A DNA stretch of 64,000 nucleotides from Fodinicurvata fenggangensis DSM 21160 (GCF_000686045.1 NZ_JMLV01000002.1:62001-126000), one strand, 5' to 3'; positions 43,981 through 52,972 are shown, counted from the stretch's first letter. Program-made: numbers and translations. Notes: generated from the sequence alone by a model not told the origin.

Positions 43981-45425
43981 CTGGCTCCGTCGGCCTCGGA
44001 CCGCGAAGCAGCAGCACGAATTAGCGCAGGATCCGGATAGCGCAGGCACAGCGTATCCGACTCAAGAGCGTGCGCCTGCAGGTAGGCGCTGACCTCAGGC
44101 TCCATTCCGGGCTTCGTGATCGCCGCGAAGCGTTGAACGAGGCCCGCAACCGAGCAGACCGTGATCAGCTGGACCAGTTCGCGCGCGGTATAGGCCTGGA
44201 TCGCCGGTTCAATGAAACGGCGCGGCGTTGTCAGGGGCGATTGGGCGGACAGCCAGGCCAGGGTCAGGGCGGCACGCTCCTGTTCGGTGAAGCAGTCTTC
44301 ACCGACTTTCCGCTGTTTTGCGGCCTCGAAACAATGCCGCACCCGCTCCACGGCCTGCTGCGTCTGTCCGGCCATCTGACAGGCCATCCAGCCTTCCACC
44401 GCCGCAAGATAGTCGTGGCCCTTGGCGATGGCCGAGACCCGCGCCATCAGATGCTTGAGCTCGGACGGAATGGAAGAATGCGCCCGAGGCTGCATCATCT
44501 CGGCATAGAAAAGCGCATGTCGTGCACGCAGGTCATCCGGCCAGGCTTTTATCCACGATGGCAGAAGGCCAAGTTGCTGCCTGGCATAGCGCTCAACACC
44601 ACCGGCCTTGGCGACAAGGCCGTCATAGGCGGCCAGCATGTCCTCGAGGCTGGGACCGCCTTCGGGCAAGGGGTGATCCAGATTGCCATAGGCGGAGTGC
44701 GTGCTGACGGCATGGCGTCCGGGCTCGATACCGGCCCGCGACTGCGCCTGCCCGGCCCATTCCCGCTCCACGTCCACGCCTGTCAGGTCGTTGAAGACGT
44801 TCAGGAAACCGAAAGCCGAGGCCACCATCGCCGTGGCCATGACAGCGGCCTCCGAATCCGTAGCGGAGTCACGCGCCTGCGAAGCCAGGGAGCGAATCTC
44901 CTCCAGGCGACGAGGCAGGACAGCGTTGCGTGCTGCTTCCGCGGCCAGCTCCGCCAGGGCAAGCTCGTAGGGTCCCATTTCCGCGTTGTCCCCGGCCTTT
45001 CCGCCACGCACCTGCTGCATGAGCGCTGGAAGGCCAAGCGAGGTCTCGCCTCCGGCCGCTGTCATATGGATCCGGCAGTAGTTGCAGCCATGCGCATCGG
45101 AGATGGCCAAGCCTGTGGCCATCATCGTCCGTTCGCCAAGAACCTCCCGACCGAAACGGATGGCGCCGAGGTTGTGGGCATAGACGAACAGCTTGTAGGC
45201 CTCGGGCCAGTGATGCATGTAGCGGAAGCAGTTCGGCCAGAACCCGAAGAAACTCTTGTAGAAGTGCAGAATGGGCCATTGCTCGGGATCATCGCTTCTG
45301 GTGCCGTCGCTTTCCGGAATGATCCGGTTCAAGGGCAGGTCCTCTGCCCCTGCCTCCAGCTCCGCGTCCGACAGCCCTTCCGTATCCGGCTGGGCCTCCG
45401 CGCAGGCAATCAGCTGGTCGAGTCC
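43977..45425 (-). CDS. AhpD/carboxymuconolactone decarboxylase-like protein, probable C-terminal part of a split fusion
   Basis: About 480 residues with two AhpD-like helical domains. The first has the redox motif DAHGCNYCRIH (CxxC followed by His); the second resembles it (LAWLSAQSPLTTPRRFIE, then LVQLITVCSVAGLVQRF) but lacks CxxC. No ATG or GTG start lies near its beginning; the only internal option is TTG at 45332. Coding resemblance begins exactly where the upstream glutaredoxin frame ends, and adding one G to the G run at 45424-45427 would join them in frame (AEAGGLDQLIA). I therefore read it as the second half of a glutaredoxin fusion. The role is likely peroxide or thiol redox chemistry. 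Confidence 0.65.
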   Translation of the reverse strand, partial: GLDQLIACAEAQPDTEGLSDAELEAGAEDLPLNRIIPESDGTRSDDPEQWPILHFYKSFFGFWPNCFRYMHHWPEAYKLFVYAHNLGAIRFGREVLGERTMMATGLAISDAHGCNYCRIHMTAAGGETSLGLPALMQQVRGGKAGDNAEMGPYELALAELAAEAARNAVLPRRLEEIRSLASQARDSATDSEAAVMATAMVASAFGFLNVFNDLTGVDVEREWAGQAQSRAGIEPGRHAVSTHSAYGNLDHPLPEGGPSLEDMLAAYDGLVAKAGGVERYARQQLGLLPSWIKAWPDDLRARHALFYAEMMQPRAHSSIPSELKHLMARVSAIAKGHDYLAAVEGWMACQMAGQTQQAVERVRHCFEAAKQRKVGEDCFTEQERAALTLAWLSAQSPLTTPRRFIEPAIQAYTARELVQLITVCSVAGLVQRFAAITKPGMEPEVSAYLQAHALESDTLCLRYPDPALIRAAASRSEADGAR

Positions 45426-45655
45426 CCGGCCTCCGCAAGTGCCCGAAGATCCTCCGAGCCATTGATGTGAAGATCGCCAACAAGGATCTGGGGCACCGTG
45501 GCGACACCGGTCAGGTAGACGCTGAGCGCCGCCGTTCGCCGAGAGCTGGCGATATCGCATTCCGTAAAGGGATACCCCCTTTCCTCGAGTGTTGTCTTGG
45601 CTGTCTCGCAATAGGGGCAGGCGGGCTTCGTGAAGAGTTTTATCATTTCAGGCAT
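45410..45655 (-). CDS. Glutaredoxin domain protein (N-terminal part of the same split fusion)
   Basis: An 81-residue glutaredoxin with active site CPYC (Cys13, Cys16), the cis-Pro loop GVATVPQILVG and GSEDLRALAEAG of the glutathione-binding end. The last four residues (DSTS) do not match the family, whereas a +1 base would continue into the normal ending LDQLIA. GAGAGTGGGAA precedes the ATG at 45655. It is divergent from a LysR regulator. As it stands it could still be a functional stand-alone glutaredoxin with a slightly altered C-terminus. Confidence 0.75.
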   Translation of the reverse strand: MPEMIKLFTKPACPYCETAKTTLEERGYPFTECDIASSRRTAALSVYLTGVATVPQILVGDLHINGSEDLRALAEAGDSTS

Positions 45656-45709
45656 TTCCCACTCTCGTTCTCGTGCATGACCGAGGCCGAGAATGAGGGT
45701 AAGTATCCC

Positions 45710-45740
45710 TATCGTGAACCGATCGATAGCGAACGTATCG
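45710..45740. promoter_or_regulatory. Candidate LysR operator with TATCG/CGATA half-sites
   Basis: In the 105-base divergent gap, TATCG (45710-45714), CGATA (45724-45728) and TATCG (45736-45740) form alternating inverted half-sites; the last two make CGATA-N7-TATCG. The position upstream of the lysR start suits autoregulation and control of the glutaredoxin gene. Confidence 0.4.
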
Positions 45741-45760
45741 TTCCAGAAACGGAACAACCC

Positions 45761-46711
45761 ATGAATGATTTCGACCTGAATGACCTGCGCCTCTTTGGCC
45801 TCATCGCCAGTACGGAGGGTCTCAGTTCCGCTTCACGCAGGTTCGGGATTCCCAAGGCGAGTCTCTCGCGCGCGTTGCACAGGCTCGAGCAGGCAGCGGG
45901 CGCCCCCTTGTTCGACCGTGTGAACAGAGGCCTGCGCCTGACACCGCTGGGGACCAGCCTGCTGCCCACGGCCGAAGCGGCCGTCTCCCTGATGCTGGAT
46001 GCCGATGAAGCCCTGCGGGTCAGCAAGGAGGAACCTCAAGGCCCTTTGAGGATTGCCGTCAGCGCCCTGTCCGGACAGACGCTCCTGGCGCCGGTGATTG
46101 CCCGCCTGGCCAGGAACCATCCGAAAGTCAGGACCGAGTTGAAGATAACCAGTGGCGGCCCGGATCCCGTGGCCGAACAGCTTGACGTGGTTATCCGCAT
46201 CGGCCGTCCGAGCGAGCCCTATCTGGTCTCGCGGCGCATTATCAGTTCCCCCCTGGCATTGTATACCCTTCGCGCGCAAACCCGCGATGGTGCCCTCGAG
46301 CGTCCGGAGGACGTGGAGGCCTTGGGTCGAATCGTCACCGATGTGGACGATGTGGCTCGGGATTGGGTGCTCAGGAACCGAAAAGGCCATGAGATTCGCA
46401 TGACGAGCGAGCCCCTGATCCTGCTCAGCGATCCCTCCGTTGCCCTTAGCCTGCTCAGTGCCGGAACGGGGGTGGCCTTCCTGCCCCGTTTGTATGCCGA
46501 TCCGCTCGTGCGCGATGGCACTCTGGTCCGCGCCTTGTCCGACTACACGGGACCGGAGGTGGAACTCTATGCCTCCCTTCCGCCCCGGCGCAGCAGCGTT
46601 CCGGCCGTTCGCGCCTTTCTCGACCTGCTGGTCCAGCACACGGCCCGCCTGGAGCGCGCCCGGCACTCCGAGGATCTTCCCGAAGCGGACCTCACGAGAA
46701 AGAGACCATGA
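45761..46711 (+). CDS. LysR-family transcriptional regulator
   Basis: A 316-residue regulator with the N-terminal winged HTH (LFGLIASTEGLSSASRRFGI, then KASLSRALHRLEQAAGAPLF and RGLRLTPLG) and a periplasmic-binding-like effector domain from about residue 90 (GPLRIAVSALSGQTLLAPVI). The ATG at 45761 gives the standard length. It is divergent from the glutaredoxin/AhpD-like genes and convergent with the D-cysteine desulfhydrase-like gene, so the redox genes are its likeliest target. The effector is unknown. Confidence 0.9.
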   Translation: MNDFDLNDLRLFGLIASTEGLSSASRRFGIPKASLSRALHRLEQAAGAPLFDRVNRGLRLTPLGTSLLPTAEAAVSLMLDADEALRVSKEEPQGPLRIAVSALSGQTLLAPVIARLARNHPKVRTELKITSGGPDPVAEQLDVVIRIGRPSEPYLVSRRIISSPLALYTLRAQTRDGALERPEDVEALGRIVTDVDDVARDWVLRNRKGHEIRMTSEPLILLSDPSVALSLLSAGTGVAFLPRLYADPLVRDGTLVRALSDYTGPEVELYASLPPRRSSVPAVRAFLDLLVQHTARLERARHSEDLPEADLTRKRP

Positions 46712-46779
46712 TTGCACGGCAGCCCATCGTCTCTGAGGCACCGGAAAGTCTCCTTTCCTGATCACAACCGAAAGCCCTC

Positions 46780-47784
46780 TCAAAGCCTGTCCAGTCCAAG
46801 GGCTCCGGCCTGAGTGAAGAGACTTGGAACTCCGCCCGTATGAATCAGGCACGTTGCGGACTCCGGCGATATCTCTCCCTGTTCGATCAGGTCGAGGGCG
46901 CCGGCAAAGGTCTTGGCCGTGTACGTCGCCTCCAGCAGCATGCCCTCGAGGGCGGCCACGGTTTCCAGGGCGGATATCGCCTCCGGCGTGGGCATGTCAT
47001 AGCCCGCGCCGAGATAGCGCTCGTGATATCGCACGAAGGAGGCCGGCTTCACGGAAGGTGTCACGCCGGTATGTGCGCAGAGACGCGCGAACAGGTCCTC
47101 CACCAGATAGGCCAGCCTGTCGATCCCGTATTCCACGCTCACCAGGTGTACGTGGAAGGGGGCGCCCGCGAGGGCGCAGCCGAACAGGAACCCGGCCTCC
47201 GTCGGCCCCATGGATCCCGGCAGGATAACGTTCTCCAGCGCCGCATCCTGCTCTCCGGCCTGCGCGATCAACTCCGCGGCACAGGCCACGTAGCCGAGCG
47301 CGCCGACGACCGGGTCTCCGACGATGTAGCATCGATGCCCCGAGCCCTCCATCTGCGCCGCGAGCTCGGCCAGACAGCGGCTGCGCTCATCCTCGTCCAT
47401 CGGTCCCAGGAACCTGGTTTCGGAGCCGTAGAGGCGGGACAACAGCAGATTCCCCTCCGCCTTTGCCGGCGTGTCGTCGTTGTGGAGGACGATGCAGTGC
47501 AGGCCGCTTTTCGCGGCCGCCGCAGCCGTCAAGCGGCATTGATTCGACGTCGTCCTGCCGGCCACCAGCAGCGTGTCGACCTGCCGGGCCAGGGCCTCGC
47601 CGAGCCAGAATTCCAGGCTGCGCAGCTTGTTGCCACCCATCCCCAGCGTCATGCAGTCATCGCGTTTCGCATAGAGTCCGTGATGCCCGACATGGGCGGC
47701 CAGTCGGTCGAGCCGTTCCAGCGGCGTGGGTCCGGGCACCAGCCGATAGCGCGGGAGGCCCGAGAGAGCGGTTTCCACCGGCAT
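46780..47784 (-). CDS. PLP-dependent D-cysteine desulfhydrase / ACC deaminase family enzyme
   Basis: A 334-residue fold-type II PLP enzyme with the cofactor lysine Lys53 in GMGGNKLRSLEF, the phosphate loop PGSMGPTEAGF and IHTGGVPSLF near the C-terminus. The family contains D-cysteine desulfhydrase (pyruvate, ammonia and sulfide) and ACC deaminase; sequence reading alone does not separate them. It is the last gene of a polar amino-acid ABC transporter operon, which favours breakdown of an imported D-amino acid or sulfur amino acid. It is convergent with the LysR gene. Confidence 0.87.
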   Translation of the reverse strand: MPVETALSGLPRYRLVPGPTPLERLDRLAAHVGHHGLYAKRDDCMTLGMGGNKLRSLEFWLGEALARQVDTLLVAGRTTSNQCRLTAAAAAKSGLHCIVLHNDDTPAKAEGNLLLSRLYGSETRFLGPMDEDERSRCLAELAAQMEGSGHRCYIVGDPVVGALGYVACAAELIAQAGEQDAALENVILPGSMGPTEAGFLFGCALAGAPFHVHLVSVEYGIDRLAYLVEDLFARLCAHTGVTPSVKPASFVRYHERYLGAGYDMPTPEAISALETVAALEGMLLEATYTAKTFAGALDLIEQGEISPESATCLIHTGGVPSLFTQAGALGLDRL

Positions 47785-47803
47785 TGATCTTCCCCTTGCG
47801 GAA

Positions 47804-48487
47804 TTAGCGCATCTTCAGGGTCACGCCGCCGATCCGCTTCTCGGCCCAATCCGCGAACTTCAGGACCGGATAGCAATAGACGAAGTACAGAGCGGCAACG
47901 CAGACATAGATCAGCAGGAGGTCGCCCGGAAAGCGCAAGGAGGCAATTTGGCCCTGCCGCGTCAGTTCCGATAGTCCCACGACGGACAGGATGGCCGTGC
48001 TCTTGATGATGATCACGAAGACCCCGCTCATGGGGGGAATGATCATGCGCAGCGCCTGGGGCAGCACGACGTACCACAGGGATTGCGCCTTGGTCATGCC
48101 GACCGCCCTGGCGGCCTCGTCCTGGCCTTTCGGCAGCGCGGCGATCGCACTGTTGACGATCTCGGTGACGTAGCTGCCGGTGTAGAGGCACAGGGTGATC
48201 ACCGCCGCCTGCATGGAATCGAACTGCAGCCAGGCCACACCGAGCTCCGGCAACAGGTAATAGAAGATATAGAGCTGCACCAGGAAGGGAGAGCCGCGGA
48301 ACAGGTGAATGTACAGCCCGATCAACGCCGTCAGTCCCGGGATGCGCAGGCTGCGCAAGGTCCCCAGCACCATGCCGATCAGCGAACCGACGACAATGCC
48401 GATAATGGTGATCCGGAAGGTCAGCCACAGCCCCTCGAGCAGGAAGGGCGTGATGCTCTGAATCATCTGTATCTGGTCCTGAAACAT
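47804..48487 (-). CDS. Polar amino-acid ABC transporter permease
   Basis: A 227-residue inner-membrane permease of the HisMQ type, with about five helices and the EAA loop GQDEAARAVGMTKAQSLWYV contacting the ATPase. An N-terminal segment (FLLEGLWLTFRITIIGIVVG) is characteristic. The start MFQDQIQM at 48487 follows AGGGAGAACAGG; the frame remains open further upstream through the partner gene, but that is out-of-frame overlap. It lies 11 bases after the other permease gene and 19 before the PLP enzyme gene. Confidence 0.92.
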   Translation of the reverse strand: MFQDQIQMIQSITPFLLEGLWLTFRITIIGIVVGSLIGMVLGTLRSLRIPGLTALIGLYIHLFRGSPFLVQLYIFYYLLPELGVAWLQFDSMQAAVITLCLYTGSYVTEIVNSAIAALPKGQDEAARAVGMTKAQSLWYVVLPQALRMIIPPMSGVFVIIIKSTAILSVVGLSELTRQGQIASLRFPGDLLLIYVCVAALYFVYCYPVLKFADWAEKRIGGVTLKMR

Positions 48488-48498
48488 CCTGTTCTCCC

Positions 48499-49191
48499 TT
48501 ACGCCGGCTGATACCGGCCGCCGTGCAGGCGCCGCTGCACGACATTGGATAGAACGAGCATGCCTGCGTATATGAGCAGATAGCAGACAGCGACGGTCAG
48601 CAGGCCCTCGTTCGGCATGACGTTCTCGTGCATCACGGTAAGGCCGGCTCGCATGAGCTCGAAGACCGCGATCAGGCTCAGGAGCGAAGTGTCCTTGATC
48701 AATACCGCGGTTTGCCCGAGCAGTGTGGGAATCACGTTGGCAAAGGCCTGCGGCAGGATGATCAGCACCATGCGCTGATGGCGTTTCAGGCCCAGGGCGG
48801 TGGCGGCCTCGTGCTGGCCCGCGTCGACGGACTGGATGCCCGACCTGATGATCTCGGCCATGTAGGGCATCGTGTGAAGCGTAAGCGCAATGATGCCCGA
48901 GACGGTCTCCGTCAGGATGCCGACACCGCCGAACAGCTCCGGCAGGCCGTAGTAGACCAGATAGATCTGCACCAGCAGGGGGGTGGCGCGTATGAACTGT
49001 ATATACGCTGCCGCCGGCCGCCACAGCAGGCCCGTCTTCGACATGCGCAGACCGGCAAGCAGGACCCCGAGGACAATCGAAAGGACAAGACAGACCGCGC
49101 TGATCCAGAGCGTCGCCCAGATACCCTGCAGGAAGGTATCGGCATAGTTCAGCACCACGCGCAGGTTATAAAATTGGGCGATATATTCCAT
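48499..49191 (-). CDS. Polar amino-acid ABC transporter permease
   Basis: A 230-residue permease, the second half of a heterodimeric HisMQ-type channel. It shows ADTFLQGIWATLWISAVCLV, IRATPLLVQIYLVYYGLPEL and the EAA loop AGQHEAATALGLKRHQRMVL. It starts at ATG 49191 and lies between the substrate-binding protein and the other permease. The pair indicates uptake of an amino acid rather than a sugar. Confidence 0.93.
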   Translation of the reverse strand: MEYIAQFYNLRVVLNYADTFLQGIWATLWISAVCLVLSIVLGVLLAGLRMSKTGLLWRPAAAYIQFIRATPLLVQIYLVYYGLPELFGGVGILTETVSGIIALTLHTMPYMAEIIRSGIQSVDAGQHEAATALGLKRHQRMVLIILPQAFANVIPTLLGQTAVLIKDTSLLSLIAVFELMRAGLTVMHENVMPNEGLLTVAVCYLLIYAGMLVLSNVVQRRLHGGRYQPA

Positions 49192-49330
49192 CGATGATCG
49201 GCCTTACAGAAGCGGGAGTGCGCTCGCGCGAACGCACTCCCGCCAATGTCGCGAAAGGCCTGCTGGTTATCGCAGGCCAACCCGCATCATGACTTGCGTG
49301 ACCTCGATCCTGAGGGATGGCAAGTCCGGA

Positions 49331-50131
49331 TCAGTGATCCTCCTCCCAATCCTGGGAGTTCCACCAGTAATCGAGAAGCTCACCCAGTTCGCCGGAATGC
49401 TCGGTGAAGCGGATGTAGTTGTCCATGAACATCAGCAGGTGGACCGAATCCGGCCGCGTCGCGAAGCTCAGCGGCTCCTTGCGCAGGGTTCCCTCGAGCA
49501 CCTCGAATTCGGGGTAGTCCTCCAGGAATGCCTTGATGGTGCCGCTGTCGCTTATGCCCGCATCGACGCGTCCCGAAGACACGGCCTGGGCGGTGGCCGC
49601 GGTGCCGCCCTGATACTCCTTCATGGTCAGGTCCGGCAGCTTAATGTCCGCGGCCGCTGCATAGGTGCTCGCCTCCGGGGCGCCGATCGTGGCGCCGTCT
49701 TGCTTGAGATCTTCCCAGTGCGTGTAGCCCTTGTCCTTATTCGCGAACGCAATGATCTCCGTGAAGAAGATCGGCTCGGTGAACAGCAGCTGCGTGGCGC
49801 GCTTGGGCGTCGGCGTCATGTCCGCCGCGATCAGGTCCGCCTTTCCCGACAGCAGCGCGGGAATCAGGCCCTGCCAGCTGTAGTCCTGCAGCTCGAGTTC
49901 GACACCCATGTCCTCGGCCATGTTGCGGACGATCTCGACGGCCAGGCCCGTACGATCCCCATTGGCATCGACGAAGCTGATGGGCGGACCCTGCGTCTGG
50001 ACCGCAACACGCAAGGTGCCGCGTTCCATGATGTCTTCCATCGTGCTCGCACTGGCTGTAGCGGCGGTGCCGAACACGACAAGGAATGCCATGGCCGGCA
50101 ATGCTCGTAACAGTCTCATCAAGGTATTCAT
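49331..50131 (-). CDS. Extracellular solute-binding protein (family 3) of the amino-acid ABC transporter
   Basis: A 266-residue periplasmic protein with a signal peptide (about 1-29, ending TASAS) and the SBP_bac_3 fold: RGTLRVAVQTQGPPISFVDA, GDRTGLAVEIVRNMAEDMGV, and KADLIAADMTPTPKRATQLL. These match binding proteins for polar amino acids such as glutamine, cystine or diaminopimelate. The ligand is not deducible; the downstream D-cysteine desulfhydrase-like enzyme suggests a cysteine-like or D-amino acid. About 140 bases separate it from the downstream permease gene. Confidence 0.92.
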   Translation of the reverse strand: MNTLMRLLRALPAMAFLVVFGTAATASASTMEDIMERGTLRVAVQTQGPPISFVDANGDRTGLAVEIVRNMAEDMGVELELQDYSWQGLIPALLSGKADLIAADMTPTPKRATQLLFTEPIFFTEIIAFANKDKGYTHWEDLKQDGATIGAPEASTYAAAADIKLPDLTMKEYQGGTAATAQAVSSGRVDAGISDSGTIKAFLEDYPEFEVLEGTLRKEPLSFATRPDSVHLLMFMDNYIRFTEHSGELGELLDYWWNSQDWEEDH

Positions 50132-50151
50132 TTCTCCCCTTCTCCTTTGCG

Positions 50152-50889
50152 TTAGAGGATTTGGTTCAAGAACTCCTTTGTTCTTTCGTTGTCCGGAGCC
50201 TTGAAGAACATTGTCGGGGCTCCTTCCTCGACAATCTTGCCCTGGTCCATGAATATGATCCGGCTGCCCACATCCTCCGCGAACTTCATTTCGTGGGTCA
50301 CCACCATCATTGTCATGCCTTCATCGGCAAGTTCTCGCATAAGCGCCAGAATTCCCCCGACAGTCTCGGGATCGAGCGCCGAGGTGGCCTCATCGAACAG
50401 CATGACCTTCGGATTCATCGCGAGCGCGCGGGCGATCGCGACGCGCTGCTGCTGTCCTCCGGACAGATCCCCGGGAGGGGCATCCGCCTTTTCCGGGATT
50501 CCGACACGGGACAACAACTCCCTGGCCCTGGAAACCGCCTCGTCCCGCGAGCGCTTCAGCACGACCGTTTGCGGCAGCACGATATTCTCGAGGGCCGTCT
50601 TGTGCGCAAACAGGTTGAAATGCTGGAAGACCATTCCGACGTTGGCGCGCAATCGATTCAGATTGCTTTGCGGATTGGTCACCTCGATGCCATTTACGGT
50701 GATCCGACCTTCATCGACGCGTTCAAGGGCATTGACCGTACGCAGCAGTGTACTCTTGCCGGACCCCGAGGCCCCGATAATAACGACGACCTCCCCTTGC
50801 CTGACCGTCGCCGAAACCTCGTCCAGTGCCCGGACCTTTCCGGCACGTGGAAGCTTGAAGCTTCGGGACACGGCCTCAATACTCACCAT
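50152..50889 (-). CDS. Polar amino-acid ABC transporter ATP-binding protein (GlnQ type)
   Basis: A 245-residue ABC ATPase with Walker [10 protein letters not shown] (residues 39-47), Q-loop [15 protein letters not shown], signature LSGGQQQR and Walker [14 protein letters not shown]. It energises the two permeases downstream. The ATG at 50889 gives the usual family N-terminus ([11 protein letters not shown]); an in-frame ATG at 50925 would add 12 residues. It is the first gene of the operon, so its upstream region should hold the promoter. Confidence 0.93.
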   Translation of the reverse strand: MVSIEAVSRSFKLPRAGKVRALDEVSATVRQGEVVVIIGASGSGKSTLLRTVNALERVDEGRITVNGIEVTNPQSNLNRLRANVGMVFQHFNLFAHKTALENIVLPQTVVLKRSRDEAVSRARELLSRVGIPEKADAPPGDLSGGQQQRVAIARALAMNPKVMLFDEATSALDPETVGGILALMRELADEGMTMMVVTHEMKFAEDVGSRIIFMDQGKIVEEGAPTMFFKAPDNERTKEFLNQIL

Positions 50890-51354
50890 AATAGCTTCGG
50901 ACTGGTGGCTACGTGCGTTTTCCATTAACCTAGAAAAATGGTCCTTTCTTTCTATTTTTGAGCCTAGTTTCCGCATAACGCAGGCGTCAAGGACACCACT
51001 GCTCAATACCACCCCGGACAGGCTGGACTGCCTTTTTGACGCCCATCCGATCTTCCCCTGAAACCTTAGCTAGTGTGCGGCGCATTCCTCGTGACGCCGG
51101 TGTCGACATTTGTGAGGCAACGAAAGGGAGAAACGGCACCTTTTTAGTGGGAGCAACCGCGCTATCTCGTCTCACGTGGGATATTGAAGCGATTTGTCCG
51201 CATTGCTAGGAAACGGGTGTCTAAAAAGGAGAGATCGGTGCAGTAGGTTGGCCCGATCCCTGCAACAGCGGGTCCTGACCTTCGCGTTTTGCGGTGAGTC
51301 CCATGACCTTTTACGCCGGAGCAATGGTGCACCGGCAAACAATGAGGTCTTGGT
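50890..51354. other. Intergenic region between the ABC operon and the VOC gene
   Basis: About 465 bases without a convincing gene. It contains an 8-base inverted repeat GGCGTCAA (50983-50990) with TTGACGCC (51036-51043). Each arm gives a TTGACG hexamer in opposite orientation; the left one, with TAGGCT 18 bases further, could be the ABC operon promoter. No RNA gene was recognised. Confidence 0.4.
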
Positions 51355-51777
51355 ATGCAACAGCAGATTTCCGTCATCACCCTGGGTGTCGCCGATACCC
51401 AAATCTCTCGCCACTTCTATACCGAAGGCTTCGGCTGGACGCCGGTTTTTGAGAAACCCGAAATCATCTTCTATCAGATGAACGGGTTCATCCTCGGCAC
51501 CTTTCGGAAGGACGCCCTGGAGGCTGACATGAACCGTACTGGCCTGAGGCAAGCGGGCGCCTTCTCGCTGGCCCACAATGTTACCGCCAAGGAGGAAGTC
51601 ATACCGCTCATGGAGCGGCTGGTCGAGGTTGGTGGCCGGATGATTCGCCCGGCTGACGCGCCACCTCATGGCGGGTTTCGCGGCTATGTCACCGACCCGG
51701 ACGAGCACGCCTGGGAGATTGCCTGGAACCCAGTCTGGCCGATCGACGAGCGGGGTCATGTGACCTTCGGCACTTGA
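51355..51777 (+). CDS. VOC-family (glyoxalase/bleomycin-resistance-like) protein
   Basis: A 140-residue two-repeat VOC domain protein. It begins ISVITLGVADTQISRHFYTE, a typical first beta-alpha unit, and ends in the second metal-ligand repeat with FRGYVTDPDEHAWEIAWNP. Members bind a divalent metal and act on varied small molecules or bind antibiotics. GAGG precedes the ATG. There is no informative neighbour, so the substrate is unknown. It is not the lactoylglutathione lyase type, judging from length and motifs. Confidence 0.85.
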   Translation: MQQQISVITLGVADTQISRHFYTEGFGWTPVFEKPEIIFYQMNGFILGTFRKDALEADMNRTGLRQAGAFSLAHNVTAKEEVIPLMERLVEVGGRMIRPADAPPHGGFRGYVTDPDEHAWEIAWNPVWPIDERGHVTFGT

Positions 51778-51889
51778 AGAAGCATAATCCAGGTACGGCG
51801 AAACAGAACTGCCTTTCGCATAGGAACTTCGCTCGATAGGAGCCGGAGACGCCCTTGCCTTGTTCCGCCGAAACCACTTCCATGGACTC

Positions 51890-52957
51890 ATGAAGCAAAA
51901 GCCTTCTTGTGCGAAGATCACGTCCGACCTGCCCACGGCCTTCCTGAAGCAGGCCGAAGCCTGCCGGAAGTTTGGATCGCCCTTCATGGGGCGGCTGATG
52001 GTGCTGCTTGCCGAAAACTGGCCGGACGACACGGCACTGGCTGGGCGCTTTGCACGCTGGGACGGCGATCTGGGCCCCGCCGGTGCCTCACTGCCCCTGC
52101 GCGTGGCAGGCGGGCTTCATGCTCTGGTTCTGATGGGCAGGGATGCGCGACTGGCAGCTTCCTATCCGCCCAACCAGGTTGACGATGCTCAACTCTGCGC
52201 AGCCGTCCTGGACGCCCTACGAAAGCACGATGATTTCCTTTGCGAATGGACGGAACGACCGCCACAGACGAACGAAGTCCGGCGCAGCGCCGTGTTGATC
52301 GCCGCCGCCCACTGGCTCGACGCGCGCTTCGGCCTACCCCTGCAGCTTTCGGAACTGGGGGCCTCTGCAGGATTGAACCTGATGTTCGACCGTTTCGCCC
52401 TGGATATCGCCGGACAACGCTGGGGCCCGCAGGATACCGGCGTGCGCCTCACGCCGGACTGGCAAGGCCCCTTGCCGCCCCAGGCCCAGCCCCGGATTAC
52501 GGACCGCCGTGGCGTGGACCTGACGCCCCTTCAGGTCGGCCAACCTGAGGATGACCTGCGTCTCATCGCCTATCTCTGGCCCGACCAGCCGGAACGCCTG
52601 GTCCGCACCCGTGCGGCCATGGCGCTGCAGGAAGCAACGATCGACCGAGGCGACGCCGTGGACTGGCTGGAAGCACGCCTGGCCTCATGCCAGCCTGGCT
52701 GCCTGCACCTCGTCTACCACACCATCGCCTGGCAGTACTTTCCAGCAGAGCGACAGGCGCGCGGGAGTGACCTGCTCGAGTCGGCAGGACGCACAGCCCG
52801 CGCGGACAGCCCTCTGGCCTGGCTGGCCATGGAAGACGATGGCGCCCCCAACGGAGCCGCCGTGTCCCTCCGGCTCTGGCCGGGCGACTTTCGCCTGGAT
52901 CTGGGGCGCGCCGGTTTCCACGGCCAGTGGGTGAAGTGGCACACAGACAGCAGATGA
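51890..52957 (+). CDS. DUF2332 family protein
   Basis: A 355-residue soluble protein matching the DUF2332 pattern: GSPFMGRLMVLLAENW near the start, NEVRRSAVLIAAAHWL, LSELGASAGLNLMFDRF (resembling a SAM-binding motif), and LVYHTIAWQYFP. The ASAGLNL region suggests a methyltransferase-like fold, but no activity is established. The start is unclear: ATG 51890 lacks a good ribosome binding site, and an in-frame TTG at 51860 follows GGAG. It is convergent with the histidine kinase gene, 15 bases apart. Confidence 0.8.
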   Translation: MKQKPSCAKITSDLPTAFLKQAEACRKFGSPFMGRLMVLLAENWPDDTALAGRFARWDGDLGPAGASLPLRVAGGLHALVLMGRDARLAASYPPNQVDDAQLCAAVLDALRKHDDFLCEWTERPPQTNEVRRSAVLIAAAHWLDARFGLPLQLSELGASAGLNLMFDRFALDIAGQRWGPQDTGVRLTPDWQGPLPPQAQPRITDRRGVDLTPLQVGQPEDDLRLIAYLWPDQPERLVRTRAAMALQEATIDRGDAVDWLEARLASCQPGCLHLVYHTIAWQYFPAERQARGSDLLESAGRTARADSPLAWLAMEDDGAPNGAAVSLRLWPGDFRLDLGRAGFHGQWVKWHTDSR

Positions 52958-52972
52958 CCGGCAAGACCGGGC

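Noticed and set aside
44070-45470. 466-codon open frame antisense to the AhpD-like gene
   Set aside because: No recognisable domain; it is the shadow of the GC-rich minus-strand gene.
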